The translations under genes and the position numbers were made by a program. 64,000 bases of DNA, taken from contig SZWC01001618.1 of NCBI GenBank assembly GCA_023375785.1, forward strand, positions 104,089-168,088, written 5' to 3'. Origin of the DNA: Penium margaritaceum. Taxonomy: Eukaryota; Streptophyta; Zygnematophyceae; Desmidiales; Peniaceae. This document shows positions 21,561-33,330 of this stretch, piece after piece. Each line of letters opens with the position of its first letter. Positions within the stretch are counted from its first letter, which is position 1. The notes under the pieces were generated by a model that saw only the letters and a list, made by a program, of their open reading frames with translations, was not told where the DNA came from and made no database searches.

Positions 21561-22301
21561 GTGTAAGTGTGTCTAAGTGCGTGTATGTTCGTGCAAGTGC
21601 GTGTAAGTGCATGTAAGTTTGTGTAAGTGTGTGTACGTACGTGTAAGTGCGTGTAAGTGTGTGTTAGTGCATGTAAGTGCGTGTAAGTGCATGTAAGTTT
21701 GTGTAAGTGTGTGTACGTACGTGTAAGTGCGTGTAAGTGTGTGTTAGTGCATGTAAGTGCGTGTAAGTGCACGTAAGTTCATGTAGGTGCGTGTAAGGAC
21801 GTGTAAGAGCATGTAAGTATGTGTAAGTACGTGTAAGTGCGTGTAAGTGCGTGTAAGTGGATATAAGTTCGTGTAAGAGCGTGTACGTACGTGTACGTAC
21901 GTATAAGTACGTGTAAGTGCGTGTAAGTGTGTGTAAGTGCATGTAAGTATGTGTAAGTACGTGTAAGTACGTGTAAGTATTTGTACGTATGTGTAAGTGC
22001 ATGTAAGCACAAGTAAGTCCGTGTAAGTACGTATAAGTGCATGTTAGTGGGTGTAAGTATGCCTAAGTACAAGTAAGTGCGTGTAAGTACGTGTAAGTGC
22101 GTGTACGTGCGTGTAAGTACGTGTAAGTGTGTGTAAGTGCATGTAAGTACGTGTACGTACGTGTAAGTGCGCGTAAGTACGTGTACCTTTGTGTGAGTGC
22201 TTAAAACTGCTTGTAAGTGCATATAAGTGTGTTTAGGTACGTTTAAGTGCGGTTTAAGTTTGTGTAAGTGTGTGTAAGTGCGTTTCAGTGCGTGTAAGTG
22301 C

Positions 22302-25300
22302 GGTTTAAGTGCGTGTAATTTCGTGTAAGTTCGTGTAAGTGTGTGTAAGTATGTATAAGTGCGTGTAAGTACGTGTAAGTACATGTAAGTGCGTGTAAGT
22401 ACGTGTAAGTGTGTGTCAGTGTGTGTAAGTGCATGTAAGTACGTGTAAGTACGTGTAGGTGCGTGTAATTTTGAATAAGTGCATGTAAGTACGTGTTAGT
22501 GTGTGTAAGTACGTGTACCTGTGTGTAAGTGCATGCAAGTGTGTGTAAGTATGTGTAAGTTCGTATAAGTGTGTGTAAGTGCGTCTAAATGCGTGTAAGT
22601 TTGTGCAAGTGCGTGTAAGTGTGTGTAAGTTCGTGTAAGTGCGTGTAAGTGTGTGTAAGTGCGTGTAAGTGTGTGTAAGTGCGTCTAAATGCGTGTAAGT
22701 TTGTGCAAGTGCGTGTAAGTGTGTGTAAGTTCGTGTAAGTGCGTGTAAGTGTGTGTAAGTGCGTGTAAGTGTGTGTTAGTGCATGTAAGTGCCTGTAAGT
22801 GCGTGTAAGTTCGTGTAAGTATGTGTTAGTGTGTGTACATTCGTGTAAGTGCGTATAAGTATGTGTAAGTATGTGTAAGTACGTGTTAGTACGTGTAAGT
22901 TTGTGTAAGTACGTGTAAGTGCGTCTAAGTGCGTTTAAGTGCGTGTAAGTATGTGTAAATGCATGTAAGTGCGTGTAAGTGCGTGTAAGTGTGTGTAAGT
23001 TCTCGTAAGTGTGTGTAAGTACGTGTAAGTGTGTGTAAGTTTGTGTAAGTGTATGTAAGTGCATGTAAGAGCATGTAAGTGCATGTAAGTGCATGTAAGT
23101 ACGTGTAAGTGCGTGTAAGTGTGTGTAAATGTGTGTAAGTATGTGTAAGTGCGTGTAAGTGCATGTAGGTGCGTGTGAGTGCGTGTAGGTGCACGTACGT
23201 TTGTATAGGTGCGTGTAAGTACGTGTAAGTGCGTATAAGTATGTGTAAGTGCGTGTAAGTGTGTGTAAGTGTGTCTAAGTGCGTATAAGTACATGTAAGT
23301 GCGTGTAAGTTTGTGTAAGTACATGTAAGTGTGTGTAAGTGTGTGTAAGTATGTGTAAGTGCGTACAAGTGTGTGTCAGTGCGTGTAAGTGCGTATAAGT
23401 GCGTGTATATATGTAAAAGTGCGTGTAAGTGCGTATAAGTGCGTGTATATATGTAAAAGTGCGTGTAAGTGCGTATAAGTGCGTGTAAGTGTGTGTAAGT
23501 GCGTGTAAGTGCGTGTAAGTACGTAGAAGTGTGTGCAAGTACGTGTAAGTTTGTGTAAGTGCGTGTAAGTGCGTGTAAGTGTGTGTAAGTGTGTAAGTGC
23601 GTGTAATTGCGTGTTAGTGTGTATAAGTATGTGTAAGTGCGTGAAAGTTCGTATAAGTACGTGTAAGTTCATGTAAGTGCGCGAAGGCATGTATAAGTAT
23701 GAGTTCTTGTGTGTACGTGGGTGTAAGTGCATGTAAGTGCATGTAAGTGTGTGTAAGTATATGTACGTGCGTATAAGTGCATGTAAGTGCGTGTAAGTTC
23801 ATGTAAGTGCGTGTAAGTGTATGTAAGTACGTGTAAGTGCGTGTAAAATTGTGTAAGTGCGTGTAAGTACGTGTAAGTGTGTGTAAGTGCGTGTAAGTGC
23901 GTGTAAGTGCTCATATGTGCGTGTAAGTACGTGTAAGTGCGTGTAAGTGCGTGTAAGTGCTCATATGTGCGTGTAAGTACGTGTAAGTGCGTATAAGTAC
24001 GTGTTTCTTCGTGTAAGTGTGTGCAAGTGTGTATAAGTGGATATAAGTGCGTGTAAGTGCATGTAAGTGCGTGTAAGTACGTGTAAGTGCGTGTAAGAAC
24101 GTGTAAGTTTGTGTAAGTGCGTAAAAGTGCGTGTAAGTGCATGTAAGTGTGTGTAAGTGCGTGTAATTATGGTTTAAGTTCGTGTAAGTGCGTGTAAGTG
24201 CGTGTAAGTACGTATAAGTGCATCTAAGTGCGTCTAAGTGCGTGTAAGTTTGTGCAAGTGCGTGTAAGTGCAGTTTAAGTTTGTGTAAGTGCCTTTAAGT
24301 GCGTGTAAGTGCGTATAGGTGTGTGTAAGTATCTGTAAGTGCGTGTACGTGCATGTAAGTGCATTTAAGTATGTGTAAGTGCGTGTAAGTGCGTGTAAGT
24401 GCGTGTACATTTGTGTAAGTGCGTATAAGTGCATGTAAGTGCGTGTAAGTATGTGCAAGTACGTGTAAGTGTGTGTACGTGCAAGTAAGTGCGTGTAAGT
24501 GCGTATAAGTGCATGTAAGTGCGTGTAAGTATGTGCAAGTACGTGTAAGTGTGTGTACGTGCAAGTAAGTGCGTGTAAGTATGTGTAAGTGTATGTAAGC
24601 ATGAGTAAGTGTGTGTAAGTACGTGTAAGTACGTGTTCGTGGGTGTAAGTGCGTGTAAGTGCAAGTAAGTGCGTGTAAGTACGTGTAAGTGTGTGTATGT
24701 GCGGGTAAGTGTGTGTAAGTGTGTGTAAGTATGTGTAAGTACATGTAAGTGCGTGTAAATGTGTGTAAGTATGTGTATGTTTGTGTAAGTGCGTGTAACT
24801 GCGTGTAAGTGCATTGAAGTATGTATAAGTACGTGTAAGTACTGTTTAAGTTCGTATCAGTGCGTGTAAGTGCGTGTAGGTGCGTGTAAGTACGGTTTAA
24901 GTGCGTGGGATTTCGTGTAAGTTCGTGTAAGTGCGTGTAAGTGCGGGTAAGTGCGTGTAAGTGTGAGTAAAAGTGTGTAAGTACGTGTGAGTATGTGTAA
25001 GTGTGTATAAGTGCCTGTAAGTATGTGTAAGTGCGTGTAAGTGCGTGTAAGTACGTATTAGTGCATGTAAGTGCGTGTACATGCGTGTAAGTGCGTGTAA
25101 GTGTGTGTAAGTATGTGTAAGTGTGTGTAAGTACATGTACGTGCGTCTAAGTGTGTGTATGTTCGTGCAAGTGCGTGTAAGTGCATGTAAGTTTGTGTAA
25201 GTGTGTGTACGTGCGTGTAAGTGCGTGTAAGTCCGTGTTAGTGCATGTAAGTGCGTGTAAGTGCACGTAAGTTTGTGTAGGTGCGTGTAAGTACGTGTAA

Positions 25301-25815
25301 GTGCGTGTAAGTATGTATAAGTGCGTGTAAGTACGTGTAAGTACGTGTAAGTGCGTGTAAGTGCGTGTAAGTGCATGTAAGTACGTGTAAGTACGTGTAA
25401 GTGTGTGTAAGTATGTGTAAGGGTATGTAAGCACACGTAAGTGCGTGTAAGTACGTATAAGTGCATGTTAGTGGGTCTAAGTGCGTGTAAGTGCAAGTAA
25501 GAGTGTGTAAGTATGTGTAAGTACGTGTACGTGCGTGTAAGTACGTATAAGTGCATGTTAGTGGGTCTAAGTGCGTGTAAGTGCAAGTAAGAGTGTGTAA
25601 GTATGTGTAAGTACGTGTACGTGCGTGTAAGTACGTGTAAGTGTGTGTAAGTGCATGTAAGTGCGTGTAAGTGCGTGTAAGTGCGTGTACGTACGTGTAC
25701 GTTTGTGTAAGTGCTTATAACTGCGTGTAAGTGCGTATAAGTGTTTGTAAGTACGTGTAAGTGCGGTTTAAGTTTGTGTAAGTGCGTGTAAGTGCGTTTC
25801 AGTGCGTGTAAGTGT
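22302..25815 (+). repeat. Higher-order repeat family 2, copy 2
   Basis: Sister of 17,933-22,301, with the landmarks listed there. It contains local duplications of its own: 100 bases (GCGTCTAAATGCG at 22,681 after 22,581), 40 bases (GTATATATGTAAAAG at about 23,406 and 23,446), 60 bases (CTCATATGTGCG at about 23,910 and 23,970), and about 100 bases at 25,440-25,640. The irregular spot TTAAAACTGCTTG at 22,201 lies just before its start. Confidence 0.75.
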
Positions 25816-28202
25816 GGTTTAAGTACGTGTAATTTTGTGTTAGTTTGTGTAAGTGCGTGTAAGTACGTGTAAGTGCGTGTTAGTGCGTGTAAGTGCATGT
25901 AAGTGCGTGTAAGTGCGTGTAAGTGTGTGGCAGTGTGTGTAAGTGCATATAAGTATGTGTAAGTACGTGTAGGTGCATGTAATTTCGTGTAAGTGCATGT
26001 AAGTGCGTGTTAGTGCGTGTAAGTACGTGTACGTGTGTGTAAGTGCATGTAAGTGTGTGTAAGTATGTGTAAGTTTGTATAAGTGTGTGTAAGTGCGTCT
26101 AAGTGCGTGTAAGTTCGTGCAAGTGTGTGTAAGTGTGTGTAAGTATGTGTAAGTTTGTATAAGTGTGTGTAAGTGCGTCTAAGTGCGTGTAAGTTCGTGC
26201 AAGTGTGTGTAAGTGTGTGTAAGTTCGTGTAAGTGCGTGTAAGTGCGTGTAAGTGCGTGTAAGTATGTGTTAGTGCATGTAAGTACATGTAAGTGCGTGT
26301 ACGTTCGTGTAAGTATGAGTTAGTGTCTGTACATTCGTGTAAGTGCGTATAAGTACGTGTAAGTGTGTGTAAGTTCGTGTAAGTACGTGTAAGTTTGTGT
26401 AAGTGTGTGTAAGTGTGTGTAAGTGCGTTTAAGTGCGTGTAAGTATGTGTAAATGCGTGTAAGTGCGTGTAAGTGCGTGTAAGTGTGTGTAAGTACTCGT
26501 AAGTGTATGTAAGTGCGTGTAAGTGTGTGTAAGTACTCGTAAGTGTATGTAAGTGCGTGTAAGTGTGTGTAAGTTTGTGTAAGTGCGTGTAAGTGCGTGT
26601 AAGTGCATGTAAGTGCATGTTAGTGCATGTAAGTATGTGTAAGTGCGTGTAAGTGCATGTAGGTGCGTGGAGTGTGTGTAAGTGCGCGTAAGTGCATGTA
26701 GGTGCGTGGATTGCGTGTAAGTGCACGTACGTTTGTGTAGGTGCGTGTAAGTTCGTGTAAGTGCGTGTAAGTATGTGTAAGTTTGTGTAAGTGCGTGTAA
26801 GTGCGTGTAAGTGGATGTAAGTTCATGTAAGTGCGTGTAAGTGCGTGTAAGTGGATGTAAGTTCATGTAAGAGCGTGTAAGTGCGTGTAAGTGCGTGTAA
26901 GTGCGTGTAAGTGCGTGTAAGTGCTTGTAAATGCGTTTACGTTTGTGTAAGTGCGTGTAAGTGTGTGGAAGTGCTTGTAAGTACATGTAAGTGCGTGTAA
27001 GTGTGTGTAAGTGCGTGTAAGTGTATGTAAGTACATGTAAGTGCATGTAAGTGCGTGTAAGTTTGTGTAAGTGCATGCAAGTGTGTGTAAGTATGTGTAA
27101 GTGCATACAAGTGTGTGTCAGTGCATGTAAGTGCGTGTAAGTGCATGTAAGTGCGTGTAAGTGCGTGTATGTATGTAGAAGTGCGTGTAAGTGCGTATAA
27201 GTGCGTATAAGTGTGTGTAAGTGCGTGTAAGTGCGTGTAAGTGCATGTAAGTGCGTGTAAGTGTGTGTAAGTGTGTAAGTGCGTGTAAGTGCATGTTAGT
27301 GCGTGTAAGTATGTGTAAGTGCGTGTACGTTCGTATAAGTGCGTGTAAGTTGGTGTAAGTACGTGTAAGTGCGTGTAAGTGTGTGTAAGTGTGTGTAAGT
27401 TTGTATAAGTGCGTGTAAGTGTGTGTAGGTGCGTGTAAGTACGTGTAAGTGAGTGTAAGTGTGTGTAAGTGTGTGTAAGTACGTATAAGTACGTGTAAGT
27501 ATGTGTAAGTGTTTATAAGTGCGTGTCAGTACGTGTAAGTACGTGTAAATGTGTATAAGTGCGTGTAAGTGTGTGTAAGTGTGTGTAAGTACGTATAAGT
27601 ACGTGTAAGTATGTGTAAGTGTTTATAAGTGCGTGTCAGTACGTGTAAGTACGTGTAAATGTGTATAAGTGCGTGAAAGTGCATGTAAGTGCGTGTAAGT
27701 GCGTGTAAGTGTGTGTACGTGCGTGTAAGTACGTATAAGTGCGTGTAAGTTCGTGTACGTACGTTTAAGTGCGTGTAAGTGCGTGTAAGTGCGTGTTAGT
27801 TTGTGTACGTGCGTGTAAGTGTGTGTAAGTGCACGTAAGTGCTTATAAGTACGTGTACGTGCTCGTATGTGCGTGTAAGTACGTGTAAGTGCGTGTAAGT
27901 GCGTGTAACTTTGTGTAAGTGCGTGCAAGTGTGTGTAAGTGGATGTAAGTGCGTGTAAGTTCATGTAAGTACGTGTAAGTATGTGTAAGTGCGTGTAAGT
28001 ACGTATAAGTTTGTGTAAGTGCGTATAAGTGCGTGTAAGTTCATGTAAGTGTGTGTATGTGCGTGTAAGTACGGTTTAAGTTCGTGTAAGTGCGTGTAAG
28101 TGTGTGTAAGTGCGTGTAAGTGCGTGTAAGTGGAGTTTAAGTGCGTGTAATTTTCTGTAAGTTCGTGTAAGTGCGTGTAAGTGCGTGTAAGTGCGTGTAA
28201 GT

Positions 28203-28365
28203 GTGTCTAAGTGCGTCTGAGTACATGTAAGTTTGTGCAAGTGCGTGTAAGTGTAGTTTAAGTTCGTGTAAGTGCGTGTAAGTGTGTCTAAGTGCGTCTG
28301 AGTACATGTAAGTTTGTGCAAGTGCGTGTAAGTGTAGTTTAAGTTCGTGTAAGTGTGTAAAAGTG
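28203..28365 (+). repeat. 81-base tandem duplication at a recurrent duplication site
   Basis: GTGTCTAAGTGCG is duplicated at an offset of 81 (28,207/28,288 for the C of GTCTAAG), followed in both by CTGAGTACATG and the 11-base AGTTTAAGTTC. The homologous place in the sister copy (40,464/40,565) is also duplicated, but with a 101-base unit. Confidence 0.8.
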
Positions 28366-30430
28366 CGTGTAAGTGCGTGTAAGTATGTGTAAGTGTGTGT
28401 AAGTGCGTATAAGTGCGTTTAAGTATATGTAAGTGTGTGTAAGTGCGTGTAAGTGCGTGTAAGTTTGTGTAAGTGCGTATAAGTGTGTGTAAGTGTGTAT
28501 AAGTACATGTAAGTACGTATAAGTACGTGTAAGTGCAAGAAAGTGTGTGTAAGTATGTGTACGTGCATGTAAGCACGTGTAAGTGCGTGTAAGTGCGTGT
28601 AAGTGCGTGTAAGTACGTGTAAGTGCAAGAAAGTGTGTGTAAGTATGTGTACGTGCATGTAAGCACGTGTAAGTGCGTGTAAGTGCGTGTAAGTGCGTGT
28701 AAGTGGATGTAAGTGTGTGTAAGTGCAAGTAAGTATGTATAAGTACGTGTAAGTGCGTGTTAGTGTGTGTAAGTGCGTGTAAGTGCGTATAAGTGCGTGT
28801 AAGTGTGTGTACGTGTGTATAAGTGCGTGTAAGTACGTTTAAGTTCGTGTAAGTACGTGTAAGTGCGTGTAAGTGCGTGTAAGTGGATTTAAGTGTGTGT
28901 AAGTGCGTGTAAGTGCGCTTTAAGTTCATGTAAGTGCGTGTAAGTGCGTTTAAGTGCGTATGAGTGCGTGTACGTGCATGTAAGTGTAGGTTAAGTGTGT
29001 GTAATATCGTGTAAGTTCGTGTAAGTGCATGTAAGTATGTGTAAGTATGTGTAAGTACATGTAAGTGCATATAAGTGTGTGTAAGTGCATGTAAGTGCGT
29101 GTAAGTGTGTGTGAGTACGTGTAAGTGCGTGTAAGTATGTATAGGTACGTGTAATTTTGTGTAAGTGCGTGTAAGTGCGTGTTAAAGCGTATAAGTGCGT
29201 GTAAGTGCGTGTAAGTACGTGTAAGTGCATGTAAGTGCGTCTAAGTACGTGTAAGTTTGTGCAAGTGCATGTAAGTGCGTGTAAGTTCGTGTAAGTGCGT
29301 GTAAGTACGTGTAAGTGCATGTAAGTGCGTCTAAGTACGTGTAAGTTTGTGCAAGTGCATGTAAGTGCGTGTAAGTTCGTGTAAGTGCGTGTAAGTACGT
29401 GTAAGTGCGTGTAAGTGTATGTAAGTACGTAGAAGTGTGTATAAGTGCGTGTAATTGCATGTAAGTGTATGTAAGTGCGTGTAAGTGCGTGTAAATGCAT
29501 GTAAGTGCGTGTAAGTTTGTGTATGTGCGTGTTAGTGCGTGTACGTTCATGTAGGTGCGTGTAAATGCCTGTAAGTGCGTGTAAGTGCGTGTAAGGTACA
29601 TGTAAGTTTGTGTAAGTGTGTGTAAATGGGTTTAAGTGCGTGTAAGTGCGTGTAAGTGTGTGTAAGTGCGTGTAAGTTTGTGTAAGAGTGTGTAAGTACG
29701 TGTAAGTGCGTGTAAGTACGTATAAGTACGTGTAAGTGCTCGTATGTGCGTGTAAGTGCATATAAGTGTGTGTAAGTGCGTGCAACTTTGGGTAAGTATG
29801 TGCAAGTGCCTGTAAGTGCATGTAAGTGCGTGTAAGTGCATGTAAGTACGTGTAAGTGCGTTTAAATGCGTGTAAGTGCGTGTACGTGCGTGTAATTACA
29901 TGTAAGTGCATGTAAGTGCGCGTAAGTTCCTATAGGTATGTGTAAGTACGTGTCAGTGCGTGTAAGTATGTGTAAGTGTGTGTATGTGCGTATACCTGTG
30001 TGTAAGTGGATGTAAGAGTGTGTAAGAGCGTGTAAGTGCGTGTAAGAGCGTGTAAATGCGTGTAAGTACGTGTTAGTACGTGTAAGTGTGTGTAAGTGCG
30101 TGTAAGTACGTGTAAGTGTGTGTAAGTGCATGTAAGTACGTGTAAGTACGTATAAGTATGTGTAAGTGCGTGTAAGTGCGTGTTGGTGCGTGTAAGTACG
30201 TGTCAGAGCGTGTACGTGCATGTAAGTACGTGTAGGCGTGGTTTATGTTCGTGTACGTGAGTGAAGGTGTGTGCAAGTACGTGTAAGTTCATGTAAGTAC
30301 GTATAAGTACGTGTAAGAGCGTGTAAGTGCGTGTAAGTGTGTGTACGCGCGTGTAAGTGCAGTTTAAGTTCGTGTAAGTATGTGTAAGTGTGTGTAAGTT
30401 TGTGTAAGTGTGTATAAGTGCATGTAAGTG

Positions 30431-32090
30431 CGTGTAAGTACGTGTAAGTACGTGTAAGTGCAAGTAAGTGCATGTAAGTACGTGTAAGTGTATGTAAGCA
30501 TGTGTAAGTGCGTGTAAGTACGTGTAAGTGTGTGTACATGGGTGTAAGTGCGTGTAAGTGCAAGTAAGTGCGTGTACGTATGTGTAAGTACGTGCAAGTA
30601 TGTGTAAGCACGTGTAAATACGTGTAAGTACGTGTATGTCCGTGTAAGTGTGTGTAAGTGCGTGTAAGTACGTGTAAGTTCATGTAAGTGCGTATAAGTG
30701 TGTGTAAGTGTGTGTAAGTGCGTGTAAGTGCGTGTAAGTGCATGTAAGTGGGTGTAGGTGTGTGTAATTTTGTGTAAGTGCGTGTAAGTGCGTGTTAGTG
30801 CATGTAAGTGCGTGTAAGTGTGTGTAAGTACATGTAAGTGCGTGTAAGTGCGTGTAAGTGCGTGTAAGTGCATGTAAGTGGGTGTAGGTGTGTGTAATTT
30901 TGTGTAAGTGCGTGTAAGTGCGTGTTAGTGCATGTAAGTGCGTGTAAGTGTGTGTAAGTACATGTAAGTGCGTGTAAGTGCGTGTAAGTGCGTGTAAGTG
31001 CATGTAAGTGGGTGTAGGTGTGTGTAATTTTGTGTAAGTGCGTGTAAGTGCGTGTTAGTGCATGTAAGTGCGTGTAAGTGTGTGTAAGTACATGTAAGTG
31101 CGTGTAAGTGCGTGTAAGTGCGTGTAAGTGCATGTAAGTGGGTGTAGGTGTGTGTAATTTTGTGTAAGTGCGTGTAAGTGCGTGTTAGTGCATGTAAGTG
31201 CGTGTAAGTGTGTGTAAGTACATGTAAGTGCGTGTAAGTGCGTGTAAGTGCGTGTAAGTGCATGTAAGTGGGTGTAGGTGTGTGTAATTTTGTGTAAGTG
31301 CGTGTAAGTGCGTGTTAGTGCATGTAAGTGCGTGTAAGTGTGTGTAAGTACATGTAAGTGCGTGTAAGTGCGTGTAAGTGCGTGTAAGTGCATGTAAGTG
31401 GGTGTAGGTGTGTGTAATTTTGTGTAAGTGCGTGTAAGTGCGTGTTAGTGCATGTAAGTGCGTGTAAGTGTGTGTAAGTACATGTAAGTGCGTGTAAGTG
31501 CGTGTAAGTGCGTGTAAGTGCATGTAAGTGGGTGTAGGTGTGTGTAATTTTGTGTAAGTGCGTGTAAGTGCGTGTTAGTGCATGTAAGTGCGTGTAAGTG
31601 TGTGTAAGTACATGTAAGTGCGTGTAAGTGCGTGTAAGTGCGTGTAAGTGCATGTAAGTGGGTGTAGGTGTGTGTAATTTTGTGTAAGTGCGTGTAAGTG
31701 CGTGTTAGTGCATGTAAGTGCGTGTAAGTGTGTGTAAGTACATGTAAGTGCGTGTAAGTGCGTGTAAGTGCGTGTAAGTGCATGTAAGTGCGTGTAAGTA
31801 CGTGTAAGTACGTGTAAGTGCAAGTAAGTGCATGTAAGTACGTGTAAGTGTATGTAAGCATGTGTAAGTGCGTGTAAGTACGTGTAAGTGTGTGTACTTG
31901 GGTGTAAGTGCGTGTAAGTGCAAGTAAGTGCGTGTACGTATGTGTAAGTACGTGCAAGTATGTGTAAGCACGTGTAAATACGTGTAAGTACGTGTATGTC
32001 CGTGTAAGTGTGTGTAAGTGCGTGTAAGTACGTGTAAGTTCATGTAAGTGCGTATAAGTGTGTGTAAGTGTGTGTAAGTGCGTGTAAGTG
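30431..32090 (+). repeat. Duplicated about 300-base arms enclosing an 8 x 130-base array
   Basis: About 30,431-30,730 is repeated as 31,791-32,090 at an offset of 1,360 (TATGTAAGCA at 30,491 and 31,851). I found one difference in the arms (GTACATGGG against GTACTTGGG). Between them sits the 130-base array. The sister copy at 35.4-35.75 kb has the arm once, running directly into the next landmarks (GGTTTTAGTTCG at about 35,739), so the array and one arm are additions. Interior and arms are pure satellite, without coding sequence, so this is not an LTR element. Confidence 0.88.
30751..31790 (+). repeat. Homogeneous array: 8 copies of a 130-base unit
   Basis: Thirteen-monomer unit starting GGTGTAGGTG at 30,751, 30,881, 31,011, 31,141, 31,271, 31,401, 31,531 and 31,661; I see no difference between copies. 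Each contains GTGTAATTTT and one GTGTTAGTGC. About 100 bases of the unit match 32,321-32,440 downstream with about four differences, and more loosely 35,960-36,060 and 43,180-43,260, so the unit is a copied piece of that part of the higher-order repeat. 30 bases of the unit's end also precede the first copy (30,721-30,750). Confidence 0.95.
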
Positions 32091-32759
32091 CGGTTTAAGT
32101 TCGTGTAAGTGCGTGTAACTGCGTGTAAGTGCGTGTCAGTGCGTGCAAGTGCGGTTTAAGTGCGTGCAATTTTGTGTACGTTCGTGTAAGTGCGTGTAAG
32201 TGTGTGTAAGTGCGTATAAGTGCGTGTAAGTGCGTGTAAGTGCGTGTAAGTGAGTGTAAGTGCGTATAAGTGCATATCAGTGTATGAAAGTGCATGTTAG
32301 TGCGTGTAAGTGCGTGTAACGGCATGTAAGTGTGTGTAGGTGTGTGTAATTTTGTGTAAGTGCGTGTAAGTGCGTGTTAGTGCATGTAAGTGCGTGTAAG
32401 TGTGTGCAAGTACATGTAAGTGTGTGTAAGTGCGTGTAAGTGCGTATAAGTGTGTCTAAGTGCGTGTAAGTTTGTGCAAGTGTGTGTGAGTGCGTATAAG
32501 TGCATGTAAGTGCGTGTAAGTATGTGTAAGTGTATGTAAGTGCGTGTAAGTGCGTGTAAGTGTATATAAGTGCAGTTTAAGTTCGTATAAGTGTGTGTAA
32601 GTGCGTGTAAGCTTGTGTACGTGCGTGTTAGTGCTTGTAACAGCGTGTAAGTACGTATAAGTACGTGTAAGTCATGTAAGTGCAAGTAATTGCATGTAAG
32701 TACGTGTAAGTGCATGTAAGCACGTGTAAGTACGTGTTAGTACGTGTAAGTACGTGTAA

Positions 32760-32960
32760 GTGGGTGTAAGTTCGTGGAAGTGCAAGTAAGTGCGTCTAAG
32801 TACGTGTAAGTGCGTGTAAGTGTGTGTAAGTACATGTAAGTGCGTGTAAGTACGTGTAAGTGGGTGTAAGTTCGTGGAAGTGCAAGTAAGTGCGTCTAAG
32901 TACGTGTAAGTGCGTGTAAGTGTGTGTAAGTACATGTAAGTGCGTGTAAGTACGTGTAAG
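32760..32960 (+). repeat. About 100-base tandem duplication
   Basis: GGTGTAAGTTCGTGGAAG is followed by GCAAGTAAGTGCGTC twice, at about 32,762 and 32,862, and the TACATG unit closes each copy. The sister region at 36.4 kb has it once, in diverged form. Confidence 0.75.
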
Positions 32961-33230
32961 TGCGTGTAACTGTACGTACATACGTGTAAGTGCGTGTAAG
33001 TGTGTTTCAGTGTGTGTAAGTGCGGTTTAAGTGTGTGTATATTCGTGTAAGTTCGTGTAAGTGTGTGTAGGTACGTGTAAGTGTGTCTAAGTATGTGTAA
33101 GTGCGTGTAAGTGCGTATAAGTGCATGTAAGTGCATGTTAGTACGTGTAAATATGTGTTAGTGCGTATACGTGTGTGTAAGTGCGTGTAAGTGCATATAG
33201 GTGCGTGTAATTTTGTGTAAGTGCGTGTAA

Positions 33231-33330
33231 GTGCATGTTTGTGCGTGTAAGTACGTGTAAGTGTGTGTAAGTGCGTGTAAGTGCATGTTTGTGCGTGTAA
33301 GTACGTGTAAGTGTGTGTAAGTGCGTGTAA
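33231..33330 (+). repeat. 50-base tandem duplication (GTGCATGTTT landmark)
   Basis: GTGCATGTTT is at 33,231 and 33,281. The homologous place in the next copy (36,761) carries an 80-base duplication instead, and in the third copy (about 44,100) the landmark is single. Confidence 0.8.

Larger units (their letters stand above)
17933..22301 (+). repeat. Higher-order repeat family 2, copy 1
   Basis: Starts at the 11-base landmark at 17,933 and ends at the next equivalent landmark at 22,302. Internal landmarks shared with the following copy: GTGTGTACATTCG at 18,361 (22,831), AATTGCGTGT at 19,591 (23,605), AGGCATGTATAAGTATGAG at 19,641 (23,685), GTTTAAATTCG at 20,238 (24,172) and GTTTAAGTGCGTGGGATTTC at 20,971 (24,895). 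Offsets run from 4,470 to 3,924; the difference is made by local duplications (90 bases at about 18.7-18.85 kb, 98 at 18,971/19,069, 90 at about 19.2 kb) and by the insertion at 21.1-21.6 kb. Confidence 0.75.

Noticed and set aside
30431-32090. LTR retrotransposon (two 300-base near-identical direct repeats with an interior)
   Set aside because: Arms and interior are the same 10-base satellite; there are no TG...CA termini, primer-binding site, polypurine tract or reading frame of gag or pol type.
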